A stretch of DNA of 34,389 nucleotides. It comes from JADJTT01 sp049306275 (lineage in GTDB: Bacteria; Bacteroidota; Bacteroidia; Chitinophagales; Saprospiraceae). Positions 1 to 9,388 of the stretch are shown one piece after another. Within the stretch, counting starts at the first letter, position 1. Each line of letters begins with the position of its first letter. A model generated the notes under the pieces. The model had not been told where the DNA came from, did not search any database, and was given only the letters and a program-made list of their open reading frames with translations. The stretch is taken from contig JBAQQB010000194.1 of the NCBI GenBank assembly GCA_049306275.1, forward strand, positions 1 through 34,389, written 5' to 3'. Made by a program: the position numbers and the translations under genes.

Positions 1-135
1 GGGTGGAGGTCCCGCAAGCGGGACTGGGTGGAGGTTCGCTACGCGAACTTGGTGTAGATCTCCACCCAGCGCGCTTGCGCGCCTCAACCAAGGCCGCGAA
101 GCGGACCTCCACCCAGCGCCGAAGGCGCCTCCACC
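1..135. repeat. Chain of five mini-hairpins joined by TGGGTGGAG/CTCCACCCA linkers
   Basis: Five short palindromes (GTCCCGCAAGCGGGAC, GTTCGCTACGCGAAC, GCGCGCTTGCGCGC, an imperfect GCCGC-GAA-GCGG, GCGCCGAAGGCGC) are separated by a 9-nt linker. The linker reads TGGGTGGAG in the left half and CTCCACCCA in the right half, so the array is itself roughly an inverted pair. Shorter versions occur at 25156-25210 and 27016-27074, in each case just before a glycan gene. The array is followed by AAACGCCAA and then the start codon of the next gene, as at 27077-27095. I do not recognise the family. Confidence 0.8.
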
Positions 136-148
136 CAAACGCCAAGCT

Positions 149-1414
149 ATGAGCAACACCGCCATCCGCATCGAAAACCTCAGCAAACAATACCGCCTCG
201 GCACGATAGGCACCGGTACATTGCACGACGATTTGAACCGCTGGTGGCACCGCATCAGGGGGAAGGAAGACCCGTATCTGAAGATCGGGGAGACGAACGA
301 CCGGGCGCATAGGGGCAGCTCGGAATACGTGTGGGCCCTGCGCGACATCAACCTGGAGGTGAAGCAGGGGGAGGTGCTGGGCATCATCGGGAAGAACGGG
401 GCGGGCAAGAGCACGCTGCTGAAGATATTGAGCAAGGTGACGGGCCCCACTACGGGCCGCATCATGGCCAAAGGACGCATCGCCAGCTTGCTGGAGGTGG
501 GCACGGGCTTCCATCCCGAGCTCACGGGGCGCGAGAACATCTACCTCAACGGCGCCATCCTGGGCATGACCAAGGCAGAGGTGAGCCGCAAACTCGACGA
601 GATCGTCGATTTCGCCGGGGTGGAACGCTATATCGACACGCCGACTAAACGCTACTCCTCAGGTATGACCGTGCGCCTGGGCTTCGCCGTGGCGGCCTTC
701 CTGGAAGAAGAGATCCTGATCGTGGACGAGGTGCTGGCGGTGGGGGATGCGGAGTTTCAGAAGAAAGCGATTGGGAAGATGCAAGAGGTGAGTTCGGGAG
801 GGGGGAGGACGGTGTTGTTTGTGAGTCATAATATGGCGAGTGTTGCTCATTTGTGCTCAAGGGGAGTTTTACTTGAAAATGGGAGAATGACATTTGACGG
901 AGAGGTTAATACTGCCGTGAACAGATATTTGGCAGGAGACCCCAACATAAGCAAAAAGGAGAAGCTAAGCAAAGTTTCCAGAAAAGGGAATGGGAAAACA
1001 AAGCTGACAGATATCAACGTTTTTTCAGACCCAGAAAACAGGAATTTAAAGCCAGTAGCTGGTAAAGACTTATTTATCAACCTTCATTACTCACAGTTAG
1101 GAGGGTTTTCAAAAGCTGACATCCGGATAGACCTTCGAATTGAAAACCATCTTGGACTTAGGGTGGGTTGGCTAAGTACAACGTTGCTTAATGATATACA
1201 AATTAAAGGAGACCAAATCACATTCAAGATCCCTTCTTGCCCTTTCAATTCTGGGCTTTACGCAATTACCACTTGTGCCTATATTCGTAATGATGTTTCT
1301 GATTGGATCCAAAATGTCTATTCATTTGAAATTACCGAAGGAGATTTTTATCATACGGGGAAACTCCCACCCAAAGAGCAAAGTGATTTTTTAATAAAAT
1401 TTGAACTAGTCTAA
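149..1414 (+). CDS. Polysaccharide-export ABC transporter ATP-binding protein (Wzt-like)
   Basis: This is the cytoplasmic ATPase subunit that would power export of a finished polysaccharide through a Wzm-type permease; the permease is not in the window and may lie just upstream. Walker A GKNGAGKST is at residues 81-89, the signature YSSGM at 169-173, Walker B ILIVDE at 189-194 and the H-loop histidine at 227. Residues from about 270 to 421 form a separate beta-rich C-terminal domain, as in Wzt proteins that recognise the glycan end. Base composition drops sharply from GC-rich to AT-rich at about nt 835, right after the H-loop. The conserved ATPase half and the variable substrate-binding half therefore look to have different histories. 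The gene is directly followed by a methyltransferase with no gap. Confidence 0.92.
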   Translation: MSNTAIRIENLSKQYRLGTIGTGTLHDDLNRWWHRIRGKEDPYLKIGETNDRAHRGSSEYVWALRDINLEVKQGEVLGIIGKNGAGKSTLLKILSKVTGPTTGRIMAKGRIASLLEVGTGFHPELTGRENIYLNGAILGMTKAEVSRKLDEIVDFAGVERYIDTPTKRYSSGMTVRLGFAVAAFLEEEILIVDEVLAVGDAEFQKKAIGKMQEVSSGGGRTVLFVSHNMASVAHLCSRGVLLENGRMTFDGEVNTAVNRYLAGDPNISKKEKLSKVSRKGNGKTKLTDINVFSDPENRNLKPVAGKDLFINLHYSQLGGFSKADIRIDLRIENHLGLRVGWLSTTLLNDIQIKGDQITFKIPSCPFNSGLYAITTCAYIRNDVSDWIQNVYSFEITEGDFYHTGKLPPKEQSDFLIKFELV

Positions 1415-2167
1415 ATGAAAAAACAATTGGTCAGTCTTTTTAGAAAACTCTCAAGAAGTAAAGAAATAATCCACCAACTAGAAAATACTGTTATTCTCGC
1501 TCAGCAAGAAAATTTGGCACTACAACTACTTTCACCACTTATTTCAAACCACACGTATTTCCCTTGGACAAGCTCTAGTATTTCGCCATCTACAGCCAAC
1601 TATATTGTAAATGACATTTTGATCAATGAAAGAAAAAAAATCATTGAATTTGGATCAGGGCTTTCAACTATTATTATCGGAAGATTTCTTAAGAAGTTCG
1701 ACAACGACAGCACTCTTTTCTCAGTGGAGTCGGACGAAAAATGGATTGAAACATTGCAATCGTTCATTGATCGCGAAAATTTAGGGCATCACATTCAATT
1801 TATTCATGCCCCAATCAAGAATAGCCCCTATAGTTTCAAATCTCATACAGCATGGTATGATAGCCAATGTATTGAAGAAAAAATTGAAGGAATAAAATTT
1901 GACATGGTTATTGTCGATGGGCCTCAAGGCTTTCTTTCCTATTCGAGATATGGAGCATTGCCATTTATTAAAAAACATTTAAACCCAAAATTTTCTATCT
2001 TATTGGATGATACTAACAGAAAAGAGGAGCAAGAAATTTTCCAAAAATGGAGCCAAGAGTTTCCCAATCTACTAACTCAGAGGTTTGTCAGGTTTTCAAT
2101 AATTTCTTCAGGGGATACCTTTAGCCCAACTCCGTTTCTTTTGGAGCAAATCATTAATCCGAGTTGA
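1415..2167 (+). CDS. Class I SAM-dependent methyltransferase-like protein
   Basis: This is a 250-residue protein with a Rossmann-type methyltransferase core. The SAM-binding glycine motif IIEFGSGLSTIIIG lies near residues 75-88, an acidic strand end FSVESDEKW follows, and MVIVDGPQG is near 163. No membrane segment or signal peptide is seen. It starts on the base after the stop of the Wzt-like ATPase, and its stop overlaps the next start by 4 bp (TTGA), so it sits in the same transcript. A role in methylating a sugar or the glycan terminus is inferred from context only. The coding sequence is AT-rich like the next 7 kb. Confidence 0.72.
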   Translation: MKKQLVSLFRKLSRSKEIIHQLENTVILAQQENLALQLLSPLISNHTYFPWTSSSISPSTANYIVNDILINERKKIIEFGSGLSTIIIGRFLKKFDNDSTLFSVESDEKWIETLQSFIDRENLGHHIQFIHAPIKNSPYSFKSHTAWYDSQCIEEKIEGIKFDMVIVDGPQGFLSYSRYGALPFIKKHLNPKFSILLDDTNRKEEQEIFQKWSQEFPNLLTQRFVRFSIISSGDTFSPTPFLLEQIINPS

Positions 2168-3339
2168 AAAAACCGAGCATCTTATTCATTGCCCATGATG
2201 GATCAATGTATGGAGCGTCAAAATCTCTTTACAATCTAATTATTCACCTCCACAAAAACCAATTAGCTGATTGTTCTGTAACATGCAGAAATGACGGGCC
2301 TTTTGTGTCAAAGATGAAGGATGCAGGAATCCCCATCAGAATAGTCCCCTTTGAATTATGGGTAGAACTGTGGTGTAAAACCAATTTGGTTAAAACCTTC
2401 TTGTCCCAGCCTTGGTATTTTTTAAAAAAATACTATCGCTTATTGTTAGGCAATGCAAATCTTTCCAAAAAGATAATTTCCGAATTATCTGGAAGTAACT
2501 TTGATTTAGTCTATTCCAACACAATAGTAATGGACTTTGGTTGGAAGCTATCCAGAAAACTTAAAGTAAAGCACCTCTGGCACATCAGAGAGACAATGCT
2601 CGATCATGGTATTAAACCTCTTTTCCCTTTCATTTGGAGAACTGTAAAAAGATCAGATAAAATCCTTCTAATCAGCGAATATCAGAAAAAACTTTTGGCT
2701 TTACATGATGCGGTGATCATCCCGAATCCAGTTGAAGAAGTAGTTAGGATCCAGGAATTAAGTAATAGAGCTTTACAAAGGAAAATATTTGAAACAGGAG
2801 ACCCTACGTTTTGTATTATTGGACATATAACCCCAAACAAGGGACAGAAGGATGCAATTCGCGCTCTTGGTCTGATTTCTAAGGCCTACCCCAAAGCCAG
2901 GTTAACCCTTGTTGGAAATGGCTCAGCGGAAGAAATTAAGCGGTTAAAGGAGATCGCGCTTAATTTAGGAATTCAGGATAAATTGACATTTACCGGATTC
3001 TTGGATAATACCTACGAAGTCCTTTTAGAATCAGATGCCTCACTGGTTTGTTCTAGGGAAGAAGCCTTCGGGAGAGTTACAATTGAATCAATTATTTGCA
3101 GGAAGCCTGTGATTGGATTTTGCGGAGGGGCTACCCCCGAACTTCTTGGCAGCGATGGGTCTGTTGGAGTGCTTTACAACACAGTCGAAGAACTTGCCGA
3201 GATTATGGTCCGGTTTATTGAGAATCCTATGTTTCCTCAACGAATCGCAAACAAAGCGTTTGAAACGATTGGGATGAAATATTCTACACAAGCCTCCGCT
3301 GAAGCAGTTTTAGCGGAGATAAATAGGATGTTGAATTGA
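2164..3339 (+). CDS. Glycosyltransferase, GT4-like (GT-B fold)
   Basis: The protein probably transfers a sugar from a nucleotide-sugar donor at the cytoplasmic membrane face. The N-terminal domain has the glycine-rich acceptor loop (FIAHDGSMYGASKSL, residues about 7-21). The C-terminal domain begins near residue 219 with IIGHITPNKGQKDAI and carries the donor-binding E-x7-E motif EEAFGRVTIE near residues 299-308. Length (391 aa) is normal for GT4. The start is TTG, embedded in the TTGA that also ends the upstream methyltransferase. A 102-bp gap follows, in which I see no promoter or terminator. Sugar specificity cannot be read from the sequence. Confidence 0.88.
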   Translation: MKKPSILFIAHDGSMYGASKSLYNLIIHLHKNQLADCSVTCRNDGPFVSKMKDAGIPIRIVPFELWVELWCKTNLVKTFLSQPWYFLKKYYRLLLGNANLSKKIISELSGSNFDLVYSNTIVMDFGWKLSRKLKVKHLWHIRETMLDHGIKPLFPFIWRTVKRSDKILLISEYQKKLLALHDAVIIPNPVEEVVRIQELSNRALQRKIFETGDPTFCIIGHITPNKGQKDAIRALGLISKAYPKARLTLVGNGSAEEIKRLKEIALNLGIQDKLTFTGFLDNTYEVLLESDASLVCSREEAFGRVTIESIICRKPVIGFCGGATPELLGSDGSVGVLYNTVEELAEIMVRFIENPMFPQRIANKAFETIGMKYSTQASAEAVLAEINRMLN

Positions 3340-3441
3340 TAAATAGAAGTCTCTTCTCTATGTTCATTGCTTTTCATCTGTCCAAATATCATCCCATTCC
3401 CCTAAATAACCAAAGGGAATCAAAAGGCTACACAAAACTCA

Positions 3442-4251
3442 ATGCAAAAAGAAATTAGCTCAATCATCAAAAGATATGCCTCCAGAATCCTCCGAAAGGA
3501 TGAAAAGATTTATGGGTTATTCTTGAAAGCATTTAGAAAATCTAATACAGGGGCGTGCCCAATTTGTGAGAAATCATCCGTCTTTGTTAAAGAAAGTGAT
3601 TGGTTAAGAGACAATTACAGGTGCTTTCGATGCAGATCCATACCACGGCAAAGAGCTATCATTCTGGCTATAGAACGATTCTTTCCGAAATGGCGGGAAT
3701 TGGCAATCCATGAATCTTCCCCCGGAGGCGTTTCTTCAGACTTCATTGAGAGGAATTGCAGCGGCTACTCAGGTTCGCATTTCTATCAGGATGTTCCGCG
3801 AGGAACCTATAAGGGAAAATTTCGTTCGGAAGACCTATCGAATCTGACTTTTGATGACAATACCTTTGACCTGATCATTACACAGGATGTCTTTGAACAT
3901 GTATTAGAACCCGAGAAAGCCTTCAAGGAAATTGCCAGGGTTTTAAAGCCTGGAGGGGCTCATATTTTCACCATGCCCTGGTATCTAAAGCTACTTCAAT
4001 CCAGAATCCGGGCCTCCCTTAATGAGCAAGGCGAGATTGTTCACCTTGAGCCCCCTCAATACCATGGGAACCCTATAGATAACTCCGGCTCTTTAGTAAC
4101 AGTAGATTGGGGATTAGACTTCATTGATTTCATTTACAAGAGTAGTGGTATGACAACTACCACCTATCTCCACAACGATCCAAAGTTCGGGTTGGAGGCT
4201 GAATTTCTTGAGGTTTTCATAAGCAGAAAACCAAATCTTTTTAACGCCTGA
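3442..4251 (+). CDS. Zinc-ribbon class I SAM methyltransferase
   Basis: An N-terminal zinc-ribbon-like element with CxxC pairs at residues 39/42 and 61/64 precedes a methyltransferase type-11 domain. In that domain DLIITQDVFEHV and the following ARVLKPGGAHIF segment (residues about 144-175) are the characteristic post-I motifs. The usual glycine motif I is weak. It probably methylates a sugar or sugar intermediate in the glycan pathway, which is inferred from its place between glycosyltransferases. It starts after a 102-bp spacer and ends 3 bp before the WbsX-like gene. Confidence 0.8.
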   Translation: MQKEISSIIKRYASRILRKDEKIYGLFLKAFRKSNTGACPICEKSSVFVKESDWLRDNYRCFRCRSIPRQRAIILAIERFFPKWRELAIHESSPGGVSSDFIERNCSGYSGSHFYQDVPRGTYKGKFRSEDLSNLTFDDNTFDLIITQDVFEHVLEPEKAFKEIARVLKPGGAHIFTMPWYLKLLQSRIRASLNEQGEIVHLEPPQYHGNPIDNSGSLVTVDWGLDFIDFIYKSSGMTTTTYLHNDPKFGLEAEFLEVFISRKPNLFNA

Positions 4252-4254
4252 CCC

Positions 4255-5361
4255 ATGTCTAAGATACGACCGATTGCCTTTTTCCTGCCCCAATATCATC
4301 CAATTCCAGAAAACGATGAGTGGTGGGGCAAAGGTTTCACCGAATGGAGAAACGTCGTTAAGACAAAGCCCTTGTTCAAAGGACATTATCAGCCTCACCT
4401 TCCTGCTGATCTGGGCTTTTACGATTTAAGGCTGCCGGAAACTCGCATCGTACAAGCCAACTTAGCCAAGGAATATGGGATTCACGGGTTTTGTTACTAT
4501 CACTACTGGTTTAATGGCAAGCGTCTCTTGGAAAGACCATTTGAAGAAGTCCTCAACTCCGGAGAGCCTGACTTCCCATTCTGCCTTTGCTGGGCAAATG
4601 AGAGTTGGACCAGAAGATGGGATGGACAGGAAAAGGAAATCCTTGCTAAGCAAATCTACAGCCAGGAAGACGACCTCAAGCATATTCGGTATCTCGCTAA
4701 AGCCTTTTCTGACCCAAGATATATCAGGATAGAGGGGAAACCTCTTTTTCTGGTATATCGGGCATCTGCCCTCCCTGATGCTAAAAAAACGACAGATATC
4801 TGGAGAGAAGAAGCTAACAGGTTAGGCATTGGAGAAATTTTCCTTTGCCGGGTAGAAAGTTTTCCAAGTGAACATTCTTCACCGTCAGACCTTGGCTTTG
4901 ATGCTTCCGTTGAATTCCAGCCAGACTGGGCTAACTTACCACTTCCTCTCCAATGGGGAAGGCGATGGAGCTATCTAAGAAAGGTAGGACTGGTCAATAA
5001 AGCTTATGGAGACAACAGAATTTATTATTATGCCGATCTTGTTAGCCGCATGACTCAAAAACCTATTCCTTCCTACCTCCGCTTTCCCTGCGTGACACCA
5101 TCTTGGGATAATACTGCAAGGAGGAAACAAGGAGCAGTGATATTCAAAGGTTCAACTCCGGAGCTTTATGGCCAGTGGCTAGAGCATGCAGTTCAAATGG
5201 CTAAGAAGCTTCCATCGGCTCAGCGGTTCGTTTTTATCAATGCATGGAATGAATGGGCGGAGGGAAATCATCTCGAGCCATGTCAACGATGGGGGGTAAG
5301 TTATTTGGAAACAACAAGGCAAGTAATTTCGAATGCACGATATCAACAGCCCAAAAGTTAG
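4255..5361 (+). CDS. WbsX-family glycosyltransferase (Glyco_tran_WbsX)
   Basis: This 368-residue protein has the hallmark N-terminal block of the WbsX family: FFLPQYHPIPENDEWWGKG at residues about 8-26, then TEW. FCYYHYWFNGKRLLERP follows near 82-98, CWANESWTRRWDG near 112-124 and FINAWNEWAEGNHLEP near 326-341. The family occurs in O-antigen and capsule loci and is related to glycoside-hydrolase-like TIM barrels with an eukaryotic glycosyl-hydrolase look. It is usually annotated as a glycan-building enzyme. The gene ends inside the next gene (29-bp overlap at 5333-5361), which implies coupled translation. Confidence 0.9.
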   Translation: MSKIRPIAFFLPQYHPIPENDEWWGKGFTEWRNVVKTKPLFKGHYQPHLPADLGFYDLRLPETRIVQANLAKEYGIHGFCYYHYWFNGKRLLERPFEEVLNSGEPDFPFCLCWANESWTRRWDGQEKEILAKQIYSQEDDLKHIRYLAKAFSDPRYIRIEGKPLFLVYRASALPDAKKTTDIWREEANRLGIGEIFLCRVESFPSEHSSPSDLGFDASVEFQPDWANLPLPLQWGRRWSYLRKVGLVNKAYGDNRIYYYADLVSRMTQKPIPSYLRFPCVTPSWDNTARRKQGAVIFKGSTPELYGQWLEHAVQMAKKLPSAQRFVFINAWNEWAEGNHLEPCQRWGVSYLETTRQVISNARYQQPKS

Positions 5362-6337
5362 CATAATTGTTCCAAATTACAATCATGCAGCATTCCTGAG
5401 AACACGCATCGAAAGCATTCTGGGCCAAACATACCAGGATTATGAATTAATTATCATTGATGACTGCTCAAGTGATGGCAGCATGGATGTTCTGGCTCCT
5501 CTTCGATCCCACAAAAAGACATCTCACTTTATTACAAATTCTCAAAACAGTGGTAATCCGTTTGCTCAGTGGAAAAAAGGTATTGAGCTTTCAAAAGGAG
5601 AATTTATTTGGATTGCGGAGAGCGATGACATTGCACACCTCAGTTTCCTAGAAAAACTAATCTTTCAACTTGAAAAACATCCTACTATTGGCATTGCAAC
5701 CTGCTATTTCGATGTGATTGATGAATCTGGAGAACTAATGTTCAATACAAAGAAATGGCTTCCATTTGTAAATGAAGAAAAAACAGAACCTTTCATGAAA
5801 AATGGAAAAAAATTTCTCTACGACTTCATGCTCTCGAAAAACCTGGTATTCAATGCTAGTGGTGCAGTTTTTAGAAAAAAATTTCTGCCTGACTCAATTG
5901 AACAATTCACCCAATTCAAACAAGCAGGAGATTTAAAATTCTGGGTTGATATATTACAAAAGTCCGACCTCTGTATCATAAAGGAAACTTTAAACCAATG
6001 GAGAATTCACGAAAAATCTGTCACAGGAATAAACAAAAGTAGTCCAATTGCAATTTTGGAGCAATATCAAATAACCCGCCAAATCCTCAAAACCACCCCC
6101 AAAAGCCTTCAAACCAACAATGAAAGAGCTAAACAAGCATTTGAAGAATTGATAAATCGATGGTGGACACACAAAAACTCATTTTCCTATAATACACCGA
6201 AAGACGTCCTCCTACATATCAAAACAATCATTGAAGCAATAAAATCTGATAATCTATTTCTACTGCGGCTACTTGCCTTTGTAGCAAAAAAAATTCAGCT
6301 CCAACTCACCCGAATCCCCAGTGAAGCAAGAAAATAA
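5333..6337 (+). CDS. Glycosyltransferase family 2 protein (GT-A)
   Basis: The N-terminus carries the GT2 nucleotide-binding strand VSIIVPNYNH (residues about 9-18), IIDDCSSDGS (about 41-50) and the metal-binding-type motif WIAESDD (about 91-97). No membrane anchor is seen. It probably adds one residue of the repeat unit. The start ATG lies 29 bp inside the WbsX-like gene, and its own end overlaps the next start by 17 bp. AT-rich composition matches the block from 840 to 9390. Confidence 0.9.
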   Translation: MHDINSPKVSIIVPNYNHAAFLRTRIESILGQTYQDYELIIIDDCSSDGSMDVLAPLRSHKKTSHFITNSQNSGNPFAQWKKGIELSKGEFIWIAESDDIAHLSFLEKLIFQLEKHPTIGIATCYFDVIDESGELMFNTKKWLPFVNEEKTEPFMKNGKKFLYDFMLSKNLVFNASGAVFRKKFLPDSIEQFTQFKQAGDLKFWVDILQKSDLCIIKETLNQWRIHEKSVTGINKSSPIAILEQYQITRQILKTTPKSLQTNNERAKQAFEELINRWWTHKNSFSYNTPKDVLLHIKTIIEAIKSDNLFLLRLLAFVAKKIQLQLTRIPSEARK

Positions 6338-7430
6338 AAATTCAGTTTTAAGGTTTTTTCAATTCAAAGAGAATCCATTTGGCCATGGAGGAGAAAAGCG
6401 CAACTCCCAAGTGTCGGCGATTCTAAAAAAACATTCCCTTCCATATAGACAAATCACTCCAGATTGGGAATCTTATAGTGCATTAAAAAAAATTAATCAC
6501 ATAACAAAATGGCCATTTAAAGGCACAAGTACTAGCCATTACAGTTCTTGCTATAATAAAATTGTCGAACCAGGAAAAGCTCTTTCTTTCAGGGAAAAAC
6601 TCCTTAGAGAATCTGGCAACAGCAAAATTTTTTTTTGGGAAAGCACCTTCCCACGAGATTATTTCGCATTGGGTGCGGCTCGTTCGGCCGGTTTAAAGGT
6701 AGTTGCATTACCTCATAACCTGGAGTCTTTAGTTCCTAATCCCACCCCTTCCAATATCCGCCCCGGAAAAGCCGCCCACTTTAATAATGAAATTAAGGTT
6801 CTGTCGCAATGTGATGCTGTTTTCACAATATCCCATGAAGAAACCTGGCTTCTGAAACTATTTGACATAAACGCACACTTCTTGCCCTACTATCCCACGT
6901 CTGAAACACTCGATTATTTGAAGGATATTCGGGAAGTCAGAAAGGAGCTACCCCAAGAGGGGTATCTTATTATGGGATCGGCTGGTAATTATCCAACACA
7001 AAAAGGAATTCTGGAGTTAATAGAAACGGTAGGGAATTCCATTCAATTGGAAACATTTAAAATAGCTGGATTCGGAACAGAACAGTTTCGTAAGTCAGTC
7101 CAGCCATACCTAAATATTCAGCTACTGGGGGAGTTAAGTAATCAGCAACTATTCTCCGAAATAGCATCAACAAAAGGAGTAATCATTCACCAACCTCCAA
7201 CAACTGGAATGATAACTCGGATAACTGAATTGTTAATTGCTGGTGTTCCGGTGATATGCAATTACATTTCTGCACGCTCATACTACGGAGTCGAGGGTAT
7301 ACACATTTACCAGAAAAAGGAAGATCTAAGAGAATTGGTGAAAGCCCCACTTCCTGTTCCTCCCTCACCAAAGAGTATTGAAAAATGGGAGAAGCACTTC
7401 ATTTCCATTCTTGAAGAATTAAACAAATAA
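6321..7430 (+). CDS. Glycosyltransferase, GT-B fold (GT4-like)
   Basis: This 369-residue soluble protein resembles divergent GT4 enzymes. An N-terminal half without a clear family motif contains AAGR-like helix segments and VVALPHNLESL near residue 130. A Rossmann C-terminal half has GSAGNYPTQKGILELIE near residues 216-232 and TELLIAGVPVICNY near 297-310, the usual donor-site helix. The canonical E-x7-E is not obvious. It overlaps the upstream GT2 gene by 17 bp and is followed 2 bp later by another GT2 gene. Function as a glycosyltransferase is probable; the sugar is unknown. Confidence 0.75.
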   Translation: MKQENKNSVLRFFQFKENPFGHGGEKRNSQVSAILKKHSLPYRQITPDWESYSALKKINHITKWPFKGTSTSHYSSCYNKIVEPGKALSFREKLLRESGNSKIFFWESTFPRDYFALGAARSAGLKVVALPHNLESLVPNPTPSNIRPGKAAHFNNEIKVLSQCDAVFTISHEETWLLKLFDINAHFLPYYPTSETLDYLKDIREVRKELPQEGYLIMGSAGNYPTQKGILELIETVGNSIQLETFKIAGFGTEQFRKSVQPYLNIQLLGELSNQQLFSEIASTKGVIIHQPPTTGMITRITELLIAGVPVICNYISARSYYGVEGIHIYQKKEDLRELVKAPLPVPPSPKSIEKWEKHFISILEELNK

Positions 7431-7432
7431 AA

Positions 7433-8407
7433 TTGCTTTCGAATTTTTTAAATCCCCCAGGCCAATCCCTTGAAGAGCCAAGAGGAAATGGTATGTATTC
7501 ATCGATATCACATTGGCCCAAAATATCAATCATTACCCCCAGCTTCAATCAAAGTCAATACATTGAATTCACAATTCAATCAGTACTACAGCAAAAATAT
7601 CCCAATTTAGAATTCATTATAATAGATGGAGGAAGTACTGATGGTTCAGTGGACATCATCCAAAAATATGAAAAAAGTATCGCCCATTGGATTAGTGAGC
7701 CCGACGAGGGTCAAACCCATGCCATCCAAAAAGGCCTTTCGATAGCCACCGGAGACATATTCAATTGGATCAATAGCGATGATTTACTTGCGCCCAACGC
7801 ACTTTGGCACATCGGGAAAACCCACGCAGAAAACCCGGATGCCATCATCGCAGGTCCTGTGGAGAATTTTCAAGGGTTAAGCACACAAATCATTGCCAAC
7901 AAGAATTTGTCCTTCAAAAATTTTATGCTTAATTCGAAGGACTTCTCGTTTCACCAACCTGGAGTTTGGATACCCTTAAAAAAATGGGATATTGTACAAG
8001 CCCTTGACCGCTCCTATCATTACGTTTTCGATCACAAAATGATGATCGAATTGCTCTATCAGGGAGCACGCATTGAGTACATTCCTCAACTTCTTGCTCA
8101 CTTCAGGCTTCATGAAAGCTCGAAGTCCGTTGCTCAATCTGTTCGCTTCCACGAGGAATTTTTCAGGTTGTTTGATGAATACCTGAGAGACTCCAGATTT
8201 ACCGAGTACCATCCAATGATTGAAGAGACGATAGCAAACCATCATCAAAAATGGGACTGGAAAGATCGTCTGGCAGCCATCCAATCCAGGGCAGGTTCAA
8301 GATGGGGTAAAGCCCTTCAAATTGCCCAGCTAATCCTAACAAAACCGGATGAGCATCTTAATCGCTTCTCCTTAGGTGCAATGAAGAAATGTCTGACACT
8401 GAAGTAA
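7433..8407 (+). CDS. Glycosyltransferase family 2 protein
   Basis: GT2 motifs are clear: ISIITPSFNQSQYIE (residues about 30-44), IIDGGSTDGSVDII (about 63-76) and FNWINSDDLL (about 110-119). Histidine- and arginine-rich acceptor-side segments follow, including FRLHESSKS near 224. The chosen start is TTG at 7433. An internal ATG at 7493 (MYSSISHWPK) is equally plausible and would shorten the protein by 20 residues. The gene overlaps the next by 19 bp. Confidence 0.88.
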   Translation: MLSNFLNPPGQSLEEPRGNGMYSSISHWPKISIITPSFNQSQYIEFTIQSVLQQKYPNLEFIIIDGGSTDGSVDIIQKYEKSIAHWISEPDEGQTHAIQKGLSIATGDIFNWINSDDLLAPNALWHIGKTHAENPDAIIAGPVENFQGLSTQIIANKNLSFKNFMLNSKDFSFHQPGVWIPLKKWDIVQALDRSYHYVFDHKMMIELLYQGARIEYIPQLLAHFRLHESSKSVAQSVRFHEEFFRLFDEYLRDSRFTEYHPMIEETIANHHQKWDWKDRLAAIQSRAGSRWGKALQIAQLILTKPDEHLNRFSLGAMKKCLTLK

Positions 8408-9381
8408 CGCTATACTTCTACCTCGAACCAGAGCGGTTTCCATACAAATATCTCGACAACCTCGACCTGAAAAATGAGGAGTTGGTCAGAGAAATGGCGC
8501 CAAGCACCTGGTGGAGTTGGACTTTGCGTACATACTTGCATTTACGCGATCATTTCACATGTCAGTTGGTTGACACGATGCCCGAGAAAGGAATAATTTT
8601 TTTCTTCAGGGGCTCCGTTTCTTTTTTCCAAAAGCCAAAGCCAGGGCAATTTTGGGTGTGTATGGTAGGGGACAGCTCGTGGCACATTTATAGCCAAATA
8701 AATATTTTTCAAAACCCTATTGAAGCGAAAAAGTGGCCATGCAGCTACTTTGTACATCATTGGCCTCAAATTAACATCATGCCATCCATAAGGCATGGGA
8801 AACCTCTTGAAAATATATACTATTTTGGAACAGCGGAAAACCTGGCAAAAGAATTCAAAGAAAAAGATTGGGCGGATTTTTGCTCCCGAAACAACCTCAA
8901 ATTTCACATATGCCCCTCGGAGAAATGGAATGATTACCGGAATGCAGATTTAGTTCTTGCAGTCCGCTCTTTTGACGACTCAAACTCATACGATAACAAG
9001 CCAAGCTCTAAGCTGGTCAATGCATGGATTGCTGGAGTTCCATTTATTGCAAGAAAGGAAAGTGCTTACTTAGCTGATTGTAAGCTTGAAAATGAAATTA
9101 TTTTTATAGACACCTATGATAATTTAAAAAACAAGACACACCTGCTCACTAATAACAAAAACCTCCTTGAAGAATACAGGAAAGCATCCCAAAAAAAAGG
9201 CGAGGAGTTTTCTATGACTTTCTTCTTAGGCGAATGGAGTAAATTAATATGCGCCATAGTCGACAAGAAGAAAAAGGAAGGATACTACTCCAATTTGCTT
9301 TTTCTTTTCAAGAGGCTTATTTTCTTCACATTAACAAGAACAAAAAATCGCCTAACCCCCTCTGTAAACAAAAAATTATAA
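8389..9381 (+). CDS. Putative glycosyltransferase-like protein of unknown family
   Basis: This 330-residue protein is not confidently assigned. The centre and C-terminal half look like a GT-B donor domain: IYYFGTAENLAKEF near residue 143, DLVLAVRSFDD near 188 and SSKLVNAWIAGVPFIARKES near 206-225. The last follows the pattern of GT4/GT1 donor-site helices. The C-terminus is basic with a hydrophobic patch (LLFLFKRLIFFTL) that could touch the membrane. It starts inside the preceding GT2 gene (19-bp overlap) and lies 7 bp before a sulfotransferase. It is the last gene of the left AT-rich block. Confidence 0.6.
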   Translation: MSDTEVTLYFYLEPERFPYKYLDNLDLKNEELVREMAPSTWWSWTLRTYLHLRDHFTCQLVDTMPEKGIIFFFRGSVSFFQKPKPGQFWVCMVGDSSWHIYSQINIFQNPIEAKKWPCSYFVHHWPQINIMPSIRHGKPLENIYYFGTAENLAKEFKEKDWADFCSRNNLKFHICPSEKWNDYRNADLVLAVRSFDDSNSYDNKPSSKLVNAWIAGVPFIARKESAYLADCKLENEIIFIDTYDNLKNKTHLLTNNKNLLEEYRKASQKKGEEFSMTFFLGEWSKLICAIVDKKKKEGYYSNLLFLFKRLIFFTLTRTKNRLTPSVNKKL

Positions 9382-9388
9382 ATCAATC

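Noticed and set aside
1..135. CRISPR array
   Set aside because: The linkers are 9 nt, the spacers are palindromes of 13-17 nt and the linker orientation flips; no cas gene is present.
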